DNA from: Hymenoscyphus infarciens
Lineage: Eukaryota > Ascomycota > Leotiomycetes > Helotiales > Helotiaceae
DNA length: 64,000 bases
NCBI GenBank assembly: GCA_001414345.1
Contig: LLCB01000001.1
Coordinates: 372,001 to 436,000 of the forward strand
Direction: 5' to 3'
The translations under genes and the position numbers were made by a program. Positions 36,821-48,300 of the stretch are shown here, one piece after another (positions within the stretch are counted from its first letter, which is position 1; the number at the start of each line of letters is the position of its first letter). The notes below the pieces were generated by a model. The model saw only the letters and a list, made by a program, of their open reading frames with translations, made no database searches and was not told the origin of the DNA.

Positions 36821-39800
36821 CTAAACTACATTGTATCTACCGCTGGCTGGTGCTCTACCTTCTGCATCCGCCGCGGCCATGGTGCCCTCCTTCAATAACC
36901 TCATCAATTCTCTCATGGCATTGGTGACCACAACTTCAGTATCTCCCTCTACAAGAATGTATAGCTTGGGATCACCTCCCGCTTGTACATCCTTCCCTGC
37001 GGGATAGAAGCTTCCCTTGGTTGTGATGGAGGTACCGGTTGCTTCCAGAATCTTGGCCACGTTGGTGCGATTGGTAACAGCCCATCTAGCTTTTTGTGGA
37101 AAGTCATTAATTTCCAGGGTCGCGTGGAAAGCTCCAGCATCTGGTCCCTTGTTGTCGATTGGCACTCCCGATCGCAATTGCCCAGTCTTGTTGAGTCGAG
37201 CATTGATGGCATCAATGGCTGAGGTGACTTTGTCGAGAGGGTTCTTGGAACCGCTGGAAGACGAGGCAGCAGGTTCGGTTCGGTGAACCGTAATCTTACC
37301 GTCCAAATCAATGCCCTTGGGCACACCAAACAATTGAGGTGATGGAGCCGAAGTAGCAGCAGGTTGCACTGTTGATGCAGCTTTGAGAACAACATCATCG
37401 TCGCCTGTTTTCTCTTCCTTCTCGTCGTCATCGTCACCATCTGTCTTGTGCGTTTTTCGCTCGCGATTCCTCGCAGCTTCACGCTCGGCATCGAGACGTT
37501 CCAAGCCCTTACCACCAAAGCCTGAGCTGTCCTTGGATTTACCACTCTTGACTTTGTCGCGGAAGGATTTTCGCATCTCGTGAAGCCGTTCCGGTACTGG
37601 TTGGCCAGACTGTTCGAGGGCCTTCGCTATTCCAACAGAAAATTGTTCCTGGTCTTCGGTGACGAATGTGACGGCAGTTCCCGTGTTACCTGCTCTTCCC
37701 GTTCTACCTGCTCTGTGAACATAATCCTCCAAGTGGTTCGGGGCATCAAAGTTAACCACCAACTTAAGCTGCTTAACATCCAACCCGCGGGCAGCAACGG
37801 ATGTGGCAATCATAATGGGTATAACTCCAGCTTTGAAATCATCAATGGTAGAATCTCGATCAATCTGGTCCTTGCCTCCGTGGATAGACATACAGGGATA
37901 ACCCTTTCGCATGAGATCTTTTAGCAAGTCATCAGCTTTCTCTTGACGGTCCACAAAGATGAGAGTACGGGCATCTTCATCCTTGTCGTAAAGTTCACCC
38001 AATAGCTCGAGTAGGCGATGGAATTTCTCTTTCTCTTCTCGAACCTCGACAATTTGAGTGATCTCGGGCGCAACAACACTTCTTCCGCCCACTGTGATCT
38101 CAACGGGTGAATGAAGAGTCTTCTTGGCCAACGCATCCATAATTCTAGGCATTGTAGCGGAGAAGAGAATAGTCTGCCTGTTAGGACGAATGTTTGCAAA
38201 GATCTTCATGACCTGAGGCTCAAACCCCATATCGAACATTCGATCGGCCTCATCTAGTACGACATAGGTGACACGGCGGAGATTCGTAACTCTTCCGGAA
38301 TTTGCTGCTAATAAATCAATCATGCGGCCTGGTGTGCAAACAATGATTTCGGCACCTCTTTTCAGGTCGGCAATCTGATCCTTAATGGGAGCTCCCCCGT
38401 AAGCACAAACAGCTCGAAGGCCCATAGCCTTCAGGAATGGTTTGCATTCTCGATGGATCTGGGTTGCCAACTCTCGTGTGGGAGTCATGATTAAACCGAT
38501 CGGTCCATCAGAGCCTTCGAGAGGTCTTTGGTCTCGGATGTGGCGAAATATTGGTAGCATGAAGGCAATAGTCTTACCAGATCCCGTCTTTGCTACACCA
38601 ATGACATCTCGGCCGGACATGATCGCAGGAATGGCTTGCATCTGGATGGCCGTTGGCCTTTCGTACCCAAGTTTGCTGATAACCTCTAGTGATTGAACAT
38701 TGAGTCCACACTGTGACCATTTCTGCACTGGTTTGGGAACGTCTGTCCCCGAAACCTTGATACCATCGAGTTCCAAGCGTAAATCCGCGAGTTCTGCTTC
38801 TGTCATATCGGCCAGTTCAGCAGGTTCTGTGTAAAAATTCTTGCGGAAGGGCTCAAGATCCATTTTTGCATAATTTATAGTGGGCAGATCCTTCTTCTTT
38901 CTCGACTTACTTGCCATGGCGAGAATATCGTCGGGGTCTGCATCCATAGTCTTCAACTCGACGTCGTCATCTCCAAACAATGCTTCAGGTTCTTGCTGAC
39001 GACTCTTGCTTTGTTTTGTGTTGAAAGTCCCACTATTTTTTGGAGCCGCAAATGGGTCGCCCATTTCTTCCATGAAGGCATCCAGGGGATCAATCTCGTC
39101 ATCGTCTTCGATTGTCGCTTCGGCCTGTTTGGTGCTGGGTTCCGACATATTTACGTCCCCAGACGAATCTGTTGTTGGCTGAGTCGTCTCGCTTGTCTCT
39201 GGGACCGCATTGGCCAGATTTTGTTCATGGAGCCTCTCTTCCCGTTTTTCTGCGGCAGCTCTCGCTGCTGCTGCTGCCTCTTCTTCGGTGCCAGCGTCTT
39301 CCATATCCACGTCGTCGTCTTCCTCCCCTTCTACATCGTTAGCGAGCGCAGTATCCTCATCTACTATGTTTGCCAGAAGTAGGGTCGGTAGCTTTTCTAA
39401 TTTCTTCCTGCCATCGTCATCCTCGCCGAAGTCAAAATTGCGTTTCGAGGACGCCTTGTCTGTTTCGTTGGTCGATTTTGTGCTTATACCGAACGCACTG
39501 AGGTTTGCTCTAGCCTTGGGTAACGCGGATGCTGTGAAGTAGAGTTAGCAGACATACTTGGGGAAATATAGAAGGGGAGAAATTCATACCGGTAGAATTG
39601 CTGTTGAAGGCTGTTGGCTTCTTGTCAGCTTGTAACCCTTTCACCGAAGAATTTAAGGTAGCGGACGCTTTTGTCAATTCCTTGAAGGGGACGTCCTTTC
39701 CCAAAGTACTCGTACTAGTGGAACTTGCCACGGCCTTCTTTGCAATGGCTTTTGGGTCAAATTTTCCCGCATAAGGGGCTGGAGATGCAACGCTTTTTGG

Positions 39801-40580
39801 AGTTTCGGGTGATGCTGGAGATGCAACCATAGGGGATCCATTCGCTTTCTGGTCTATGTCATCTAGAAGCTTTCGCGTTCCCCCAGCTGCAAGATCCTTT
39901 TCCTTACGCTCCTTATCCTCTGCCATCTTCTTCTTCCATGCTTCTAGTTTCGCTAGCCTTTCAGCCTTCTTATCGACTTCAGTTTGCGCTGGCGGGCCAG
40001 CGACCTTTGGAGCCTTTTCATATACGTCAGCACGTTTTTTAAATTGGGGATTGGCACTGCTCACCTCGCTAGTGCTAACATTATCGGGTCTGTTTGGGCG
40101 ATTTCCACGGGTATCGTCTCCTCTACTACGGGGCCAAGAGTCAGTAGAGTCCTCGCGGCGCCTTCGTGCCCTATCATAAGAGCCTTCTCGCCTGTCACGA
40201 TAATCCCGACTTCTTCTTCGCCGTCTGTCTGGAGACCGTTCTCTCTCGCTATATCGGTCTCTGCGGTCCCGGGAGCGGTCCCGTCTGGCGCCTCTATAAT
40301 AATCGTCGTCCCTTCGATCCAGAGAGCGGTCTCTCCGTCGTGGTAAGTCGCGATCGCGGTGTCGGCGCTGTTTGGGCAAAGATTGAGTATGGGTTTGGGA
40401 GAATATATGGGAAGGGTAAGATCTCACATCTAAGCTTCGTGAGCGACTCCGCCGCCGAGGTCCTCGCACATCGTCTCTGCGGTCTCGATCGCGCCTAACA
40501 TCCTCTTCTCTCCTAGGCCTCTTCGAGGAATGCTGGCTTCCTGTGGGCGATGGTGAGCGAGAATTCCTATGGCGAACCAT
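36821..40580 (-). CDS. PRP5: Pre-mRNA-processing ATP-dependent RNA helicase Prp5
   Basis: Three exons: 40580-40428, 40367-39590 and 39531-36821, giving 1213 aa. The N-terminal 200 residues are an Arg/Ser/Asp-rich RS-like domain, followed by a Lys/Glu-rich coiled region. A DPLDAFM motif (about 458-464) is characteristic of Prp5/DDX46. The DEAD-box core follows: AKTGSGKT (624-631), PTRELA, TPGR (710-713), DEAD (737-740), SAT (768-770), then ARGLD and HRAGRTGR in the second RecA domain. The C-terminal extension (to GRYNVV) matches fungal Prp5. In the family, Prp5 hydrolyses ATP to remodel U2 snRNP so it can pair with the branch site. Intron 1 (60 nt, GTGAGA donor) is a multiple of three and has no stop, so retention would only add 20 residues in the RS region. 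It shares its upstream region with the HMG-box gene. Confidence 0.95.
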
Positions 40581-41003
40581 GTTTGCCTCAGTTGATGGAT
40601 GGTTGGCAGAAATACTGGCAAGGGGAATCCAAGCCGGTCGTGCCCGTCGACGGGGAGTATCGAAGGGTGGTGCGCGGGTTCTGATGAGATTGTGTGGTGA
40701 ATATTGGTAATATAAAGAGGTCAAAAATTACCTGGGTAGGCACCGGCAATATTGTAGGTGTAGGTGGGGTTGTTGTAGAAATCTTGTCGTATTTTAGGTT
40801 GACGCTGCTCTGCACCAAATACGGGGAATTTTTAAGGCGCGCTAGCGGCCTTGGCATACGGGAGCTCGACTCTCGGTACTTGTATCAAATTGAAGGGGCT
40901 GGAAGAGCGACAACCCACCACACCACAAATTCTAACTACACCCTCCTGGCACACGTCTACACCAGATTCCATCTTGGCCTTGGTCGCCATTATCACCTTC
41001 GCC
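40581..41003. promoter_or_regulatory. Bidirectional promoter of PRP5 and the HMG-box gene
   Basis: 423 bp separate the two divergent start codons. No TATA box or specific factor site is evident. The HMG frame is open upstream to 40851, but no ATG there looks better placed than 41004. Confidence 0.55.
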
Positions 41004-42094
41004 ATGTTGTCCAGCATTGGCCGAGCCGCAATTCGTCGGAGTGGAGCTAGAGCTGCTGGTGCTGGTGCTGGTTATGGCGTTGGAGCTACTGGAACATCAA
41101 CAACTCGAGTCGTTCGGCGCAACTTGAACCTTTCGAGCAGCAACCTTCTCCATCGCTTTGGACCTCAATTCGCTAGATCCTTCGCCACCGCTACCATCAC
41201 TACGAAAGTAAAGACAACCAAGAATGCGACCGCGAAATCCACAGCCAAGAAAGGCCCCGTCCAGAAACCAGCGAAGAAGCCAGCGAAGAAGCCACTGAAG
41301 AAGAAGGCAGTCAAGAAACCACTCAAGAAGAAGGCAGTCACAAAGAAGCCCAAGGCAAAGAAAGTGCTCTCCGAAGAAGAGAAGAAGAAGCGTGATATCA
41401 AGGCAACGAAAGCACTGATCCTTTCCCCACCGAAGCTAAAGCCCGCCTCTCCATGGATCATTGTTGTCACCGAAACTGTCACCGGAACCAAGGACCTCAC
41501 GGCGCCCGAGCGAATGCAATTAGCTAGTACCAAATACAAGTCGCTAAGCACTGCAGAACTCGAGGTAACCACACACTAGAACATGTTGGTCTCAGCTAAC
41601 AATGGTCCACAGGCTTATAACCACCAAGCGAATGAGAACAAACTTCACAACGAGAAGACATATGCAAGCTGGTTGGAGAGCCTCACCCCCGAACAAGTCA
41701 GAATATCCAACGCTGCTCGCCAAAGCTTGGTACACAAGAAAAAAACCAAGTCCGGATCCCTCATTGCAGATTCCAGGCTCCCCAAACGCCCCTTGTTACC
41801 GTACTCTGCCTTCTTGAAGGACAGATGGGCTTCCGGAGATTTCAAAAACATACCAGTTATAGATGCAGGTAGACAGATAGCTGTGGAATGGAAGGGTCTT
41901 TCAGAGGCAGCAAAGAAGGTTAGTGTGTTCTGTCTCGGTTTCAATGACAAGTAAGCTAACAACCAAAGCCTTATTTTGATCTTTATGAGGAGGATAATCG
42001 ACGCTATAAGATGGAATTCAAAACAGTCTTTGGCCACGATTCTGCTTCCAATGCCGGAGTTTTCAAAAAAGCGAAGGCGGAGGTAAAACAGTAA
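41004..42094 (+). CDS. Mitochondrial HMG-box DNA-packaging protein (Abf2/TFAM-like)
   Basis: Three exons, 41004-41564, 41613-41918 and 41969-42094; introns are 48 and 50 nt, both in phase 0. The product is 330 aa. The N-terminus (MLSSIGRAAIRRSGARAAG, continuing through RVVRRNLNLSS to FARSFATA) is Arg/Ser/Ala-rich without acidic residues, a mitochondrial presequence. A Lys/Pro/Ala-rich linker (KKPAKKPLKKKAVKKPLKKK) follows. Two HMG-box-like domains come next: one around KPASPWIIVVTE...ELEAYNHQANENKLHNEK (divergent), and a clearer one at RLPKRPLLPYSAFLKDRW...EWKGLSEAAKKPYFDLYEEDNRRYKMEF. Two boxes behind a presequence fit the proteins that bend and compact mitochondrial DNA. Identity as the Abf2 counterpart is inferred. 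Confidence 0.85.
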
Positions 42095-44014
42095 CGTCTT
42101 GATCCATACGCAATGTACACCATACTTTTCTCATTTTGACTTGTATTCGGCAACCGGTTCTATGGATAGACGATAGCTCAGATGAGATGGCGTATCAACT
42201 GTCACAGATTTGAGGGGGGGGGGGTTTGTAAATTTCATACCTACGTTTCTGGGGGCAGTAAGGTTTTCGGACATATCCTTTTGCGCAGTACATGTCCTTT
42301 CTTTGTGGAGATGTTTCGTTTTTTGTATCGATATCAGAGAATACCTGTCCCCTTTTTTCGGCGGACCATAGCAATACCCAAGTCACAAGATTTGATTTTT
42401 TTTCCCCTGGCGTGTTCAACTGTTGATAAGATATCTCACCTGTTTTGAAATTGTCTTGATGTAGGCCACAGTCGCTTTCATAAGAACTTCATCACCATGT
42501 GTAGTACTGAAGTAGGTGATGGTTACAGGGCTTTCCTTGATCCGGCAATCCCTAGGCCCTCTATTCATCTCATCATACGAAATTTCTGCTCATGATCGTA
42601 AAACCATATATTCACTGTTGGGTTTTCTCAAATATGTGAGGTCTGGTACTGCCTCGTACGAGAGAAATTTATCTCGATCTCAACCTCCTTTCAAGAAGCA
42701 ACATAAGAAGATACTCGAGTAAGGGTGTTAGTTGATCTATTTCTGCTTTAGATATCCAAGCCAAAACACTCAATTCATGCCTGGTACGTAGACTTGTTCT
42801 GTTCAGAGATTCCTACTCGTGTTACAACTCCCGTGATGTTGAGCATATCTCCAACAGATTTACTCGCCGACATGCGCAAGAATGCAGCGGCCTGTCATTT
42901 TTTGCCGCGTTCTTGCATGGCAGAGAGCGACCAAGACCTCTTCACGTACACGAGTGTACGAGTGTACCGATAAGAAACATGAGCTTTGCCTCTAGAACAC
43001 CTGCGGTTTCACAATAGTACGCCACAACCACGAAGGCCTTTGATGCAATTTCTTTTATGTAATAGAAAGATTATGGTTCATGGTTTGTTTAAGTGATAGT
43101 TATAATGCTTGAATAGTACTAGTGCTGATGTTGTTACTTCCACTGAGTCGGCGACTGTTCTCAGAGCAACGCCCAGGTTTCTTACCCCCTTTAACAATCT
43201 AGCCAGCGCAGCGTCATCTACCACCCTATAACAATCTAGTGACGCTCCGGCTGTATTCGCTACGCCCTCTTTTACACATCCAAAACAAAAACGAACCACC
43301 ACGGGGCGGCCCTCACCCTGGCCCTCCAGTTGTATTTTGAATCCGTGCTGTACTTTGCTTTCAAAATGGGTACCCAAAACCATTAATACGTAGCTCGCAA
43401 AAGAAAAGCGAAAGTGGACTATATACACACCCGTAGGAGCCATTAGGTTGAAGCCCGTGCCTGCTTCATCTCTTGCTTTTGCTTTTCTAAATCTACAGAA
43501 TAGCATACAGTTGTGAGTATTCGACATTTTCTATAACCCCTTTTCCTGAAGGAAACAGCCTTCACAAAGAGAAGATTAAATGCTTGGTTTCCGCGAGTAG
43601 AACCTGGTACTTGCAGCAAGTGTGCCAACACCACCATCTCCCACTGTTCGATTTTACGGTGCTTAATGCTTTTCCAATTGGCGAAACGAGAGACTTGCAA
43701 TTTGATGTTTTTGGTTCTTGGAAGAGCAGGTGTCATGATAGTGCTGCAAAATCAACATTTTTCTTACGGAGGTTGTTCTGTGTATAAAAGGTCGTATTTT
43801 CAACATTTCCAACGCGGTGCAGTTCACAAAGCCTTCGCTCTATGCTAGCTATAAAAACCAAAACTGCAATGCCATTGACATACTGGATATACCCATTTCC
43901 AATTCCTGACCCAGTAGTAAGATCCTGTCCCAAGTCCCAAAAATCCAAAATCGTGGTACTATGTTTCATCCCGATGCTCCCAAAAACAACGCCCCAAAAA
44001 ATCACAAATTTAAA
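42095..44014. other. Intergenic between HMG-box and chitin deacetylase genes
   Basis: No gene supported. A G10 run at 42215-42224 and a small CGTACAC-GA-GTGTACG palindrome (42945-42960) are the only structured elements. A minus-strand frame at 43078-43443 starting MAPTGVYIV has reasonable composition but no recognisable domain or splice signals. Confidence 0.4.
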
Positions 44015-45500
44015 TTATTCCACGCCTCTTGTGCCAAGAGTAGTGGTACCGTCGACTCTGTACCAATTGGCTTTATCATCTCCAAGACAGGTTCCTACAG
44101 TTACGGGTTTATAACCTCCGGCGGTAAGGCCTTTCAACATGTATTCGACTAGTACTTCTGAGGTTTGATTGTGGATATCGTGACCGATGACGAGGAAATC
44201 ATCGGTGGTTGGTGATTTCCCAGCTAGTGCTGCGTCAAAGATGTTTTTGGAGTTTTGAATTAGTGTTGGGCTGTCATTTAGATAATCAGAAGTATCGAGA
44301 TCCTACAAGATATGTTAGAAGGTGTAATTTTCTAAGGCTTTCTTTTTTTGATCGAGGTACTTACAAAATATGTGATGTGGTAGCCTAGTGCTTCCAAGTC
44401 TGCCTCACAGCCACATTCTATCATTCGTTAGTTATGTGGTTCAGGACTTTGTCGGGGGAATGAACTTACCAGCAGTACAACTTGAGAAAGGAGGTCTCAT
44501 GTATGTAGGAATTACACCGACAACATTTCTAATTGCCATTTCATTTTTGTACATCTCGTCTTTTCGTTGAGCCGATGTGATGTTACAAAGATCGGGGTGC
44601 GACCAGGTGTGTGATGCAATTTGATGGCCTTCATCGTACATGCGTCTGGAAATGATATTAGAGTTGCCCTCTGAAGTGGAAATTATTCTTGCATCTTACT
44701 TGAGGAGTGCTGGCCAAGGGGTGGTAGTGTTGTCAATTGCTCCTTTGCCTATGAATGGAAGGATTAGTATTCGCTTCTTCTCTCATAATGAAGCAACATA
44801 CCATTGTTATTCCCAGTAACGAAGAAAGTTGCACTAGCATTATATTGTTTCAACAAATCCAAAATGTGGCTTGTGTATATAAATGGTCCATCATCAAAGG
44901 TAAGAGCCATATCTCCTTTCGTCGAGCAATCATAGATACCCGCTGAGCCGTAGAGAACATTTCCAACTTTCGTTCGAGCAATGGAGGACGTGTTTGTGCC
45001 GGATGGGATAGCATTCGCATCACAAGCAGGTCCAAAGTCGAATTGGCAGTCGGGAGCTCTACAGAAATCTTCAAACATATCAGTATTATATAATGCTGGG
45101 AGTATTGATGACCCAACGTACCTGAACCAGTGCCACAAAACCCAGCAGCCGAGCAACACTCAGTCGTACCACAACTTCCTTTTCCAGCACCACATTCCCC
45201 ACCACTAGGACTGGTAGTTCCTCCAGTCCCTCCCGTCGCTGTCATATTGCACGTCCCAAATTTAGCTTGACAACCTCCCGATGTGAGGCAGTAGGCATCT
45301 GTAGAGCCGCAGAACCCATTAACAGAGCAGCATGGCAGATCGGTAGGACATGTATATGAGCTAGCGGTTCCTCCAGTTCCGGTGGTTCCGCATGTATCGT
45401 CCGGTGAAACTTCTCTTCGGGATATTGGATAGTCTAGGACTCCAGCAAGAGCAACATTGAGCCCACAGGCTAAGACGGCGACGGAGGTATAAAAACGCAT
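44015..45500 (-). CDS. Secreted chitin deacetylase (CE4) with two chitin-binding CBM18 domains
   Basis: Six exons: 45500-45122, 45068-44802, 44748-44700, 44645-44470, 44417-44365 and 44302-44015, with introns of 52-62 nt. The product is 403 aa. The signal peptide is MRFYTSVAVLACGLNVALAG. Two hevein-type CBM18 domains follow (CCSVNGFCGSTDAYC...GCQAKFGTC, and CCSAAGFCGTGSDFC, the latter split by intron 1). The NodB/CE4 catalytic domain has all five motifs: TFDDGP (183-188; first Asp catalytic base, second metal ligand), SHTWSHP (metal-binding His), RPPF, DLDTSDYL and IGHDIH (catalytic His). Such enzymes deacetylate chitin to chitosan outside the cell in wall remodelling, or shield chitin from host recognition in plant-associated fungi. 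It starts at 45500, as the frame upstream has no better ATG. All key residues are present, so it is probably active. Confidence 0.93.
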
Positions 45501-48151
45501 CTTGACTATCAAAAACTATAAGGGCCAAAGCGTCGAGTAAGTGATGAAATAGCGAGGACAGAGCAAAGCAAAAGAAGTCTGTGAATCAACGAGAGTACAC
45601 TTGATGAACCAAGCTTTCAGGACCAAAAACGACAGTGGATTAGGGAAGGAGAAGGTTTATCAAATGGAAAATCACACAGACGTCAACTTCTTGGGGCATC
45701 CGGACTCCATGGGTCTCCCCACCAGTGCTTCACACCCATTTGCTCGAAAGAGCGACGAAACGTCCAATCCTCGCTCTTGCCCAGGCCGAGAGGCATCGCA
45801 AAACCCCAGCCCTCAGATCGTCAAAAAGCATCCCCTAGATTACTGCACTGGCATTTGACGTCTGCAAGCAGAATCCTGTAACAATCAAGGCGGTGCATTG
45901 GGCCAAAGTGTTTTTTTTAGCGAACAAGATCTGCGGGTGTGGGTCAATTTGCGGCTGTCGAGTGTTTCAGGGGTTCCCATTTTGGACGAGAGAATTGCCG
46001 AGCCATCTCAACTGCAGCAATAAGAAAATGCGCCGCGCACCTCTACGCAGTCAGCGCGAACTAAAACTCGTTTCTTATTCTACTGGATTCTTCTCGTATT
46101 TTTCATTGGCTTTTACGAGTTTTCTATTGGGGCATGTTTGATGGATGATGCTTGGTGTTTCTTTATTTGAGGCAAGGAGTCAACAGTTTAACGCAGTACT
46201 GTAGTTTTTCTACTTGCATCCACTCCATTTATCTGCTTATGCCTTCCAACGTTATACACACCACTCGTTCATGCTTGTCGTTCCTTCACGCCCCTTTCTC
46301 GGCATCGCATCGCTTCCCAATGGAAGAGTCACTTCATCATATGACAATTATACACACGTGATATGATGGGAAAAGTTCTGTATTTTGCTCTGGTCTGTTG
46401 CACTTCGCAATTCTTCAAACGTGTTCTGAACGTGTTTCACACGTGGAGTTGAAGTTTTCTCTTGAACAGGATTGGTGAAAGAAGACGGAAATGGGGCGGC
46501 GCAAATCTTGATAATTTGAAACACGTGACTGGTTAGTGAGCTATTTTGGGAAACACGGACCCCGAAGTCATTTTTGAGGGGCGGAAATTTAAATCTCCCG
46601 TCGATCAACAAACCCGTGTGCCGCGGCTGCCGCCAGGTGGATAAATTCAGATCATCAGATCATCGTCAGCAATATTGTCAAACAAGTGATTTTTCTACGT
46701 ACAGACGGGACATAGTATCTTTGCTGACTCGTGATACTCATGAGGTGAGAAATGACTTCGTCAAACAAAAAAAAGTCTCTATTCTTGGATGCTCACTGTT
46801 GGCAGCGCAATGACAGTGTAAGCAGACAGGGAGTTCACTCAAGAGAATTGATTAAATTTATATGAATATTTGTTTCTGATCGCTCAATCGTTTCCGGCTT
46901 GGACCGTTCTTTTACATGGATCCTTGGGATTATGGGATTACTTAAATTAAGGGAGTCCTATCGCGCGACTCGAAGTACTCGCTTGGCTGAAAAATGCCAC
47001 GACTGTTCTAGAGGGCATTGAAGCTGATTTTACGATTATTTGTGTGTTCTGTGTTTTTGGTTTTCAATTCATCACAATTTGATCTATCTCCTGCGCAAAA
47101 GTCATCTTATGGCCGACGACTCTAGAAGGATCGAAATACTGTTCTTGGACTTCTTTAGCACGATACTGGAGTCGCAATGCTCAAGTGCTCATCCTATTTT
47201 TTACGTACTTGGTTTGGTCTTTTTACGTATCATTACCGAACTGCCTTTTCAAGGCACATTTATCATGAAGCGGGCAGTGTCTCTAATTTCTCCTTCTTCT
47301 TAGCGCGTACCGTTTACGTCCCAATCATCGTTCTACGTACACTCACTAAGAGATACCCTTAACAATTGGATCAATTCTACGAGGATGTCTAAAAATAAAC
47401 AATATTCTTCAACCTTTTCGTATAATAAAGTCTGCAAGGCTTGTTCCTATGACGTTCTTTTACTCAGCCGTACGTATGGAAATAAACAACTTGCAAGTAC
47501 AATTCTAATGATTCACCATCAAGACTTTCACTTCTCATCTGAAGCATGGAGTCTTCTAGAATTTGACTTAAGCGCGAGACACAATGACAAAGCGTCAAAT
47601 TTCCTCCTTTCCCTTTACTGCCAAACTCCATGTACCTCAGCACGTGGGTCATTCATTAGTGCATGATCCCATTTCATTTTTCAATAACCACGGAGCAATC
47701 ACACCCACAACAAGAAAACAGTAGATGAAGCAGCAGTACAAGATCGATTGGGAATAAATTCAGTTATAGAACTAGAACGAAAAACTTACTTGGAAGTGGA
47801 GCCTCAGTTCCCGGGTTTTAAGATCAGATTTCTCATCTCCAAACTCAGGAGTTCCTGCTGGGATTGTGCAATTGTAAACAGTCATATCAATACCCTATTC
47901 GAGCTTTGTCAGTATAACAACAGATGGAAAAACCAAGCGGCTAGACCTAAACCATTCAGGTTGAAGAAGTTAGCACAAGTGTAATTTCTTACTTGAACGG
48001 TTGGTTCTCCCTAATAGAAGGACAACGTCGTACCAACTTTGAAAGTTGCCGCAATCGTAAAAACACCCTCCAATCTAATTTGAACCTTCTGGTTATTGTT
48101 ATGGGAAATTGACTAACAGTACTTAAATCATCCATCGGACATGTCCAGGTA
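45501..48151. other. Intergenic between chitin deacetylase and the AT-rich element
   Basis: The proximal part is the deacetylase promoter. No gene supported up to the transposon boundary. An ATG frame at 45601-45858 has no features. Confidence 0.45.
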
Positions 48152-48300
48152 CGGCATCCTGTACGTACCAAAAGTCGGAAACAACTAAATCGCAAATAGC
48201 AAATCATAAATCGTAAATCGTAAATCATAAAGCTTAGATTTTTAAGTATATAGCCCTTTAGAGCTAAATCGTAAATCGTAAATTATAAATCGATAAATGT
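48152..48300. repeat. Left terminal inverted repeat with TAAATCR array
   Basis: Outer unique part (CCAAAAGTCGGAAAC) followed by repeated TAAATCG/TAAATCA/CAAATAG heptamers, an AAGCTTAGATTT spacer, TATAGCCCTTTAGAGC, and a second heptamer run. The mirrored copy is at 54860-55047. Confidence 0.85.

Noticed and set aside
36949..39542. Open frames on both strands within PRP5
   Set aside because: Shadows of the Prp5 coding sequence.
43078..43527. 149-codon minus-strand frame
   Set aside because: Composition is acceptable but no domain, neighbour logic or intron signals support it.
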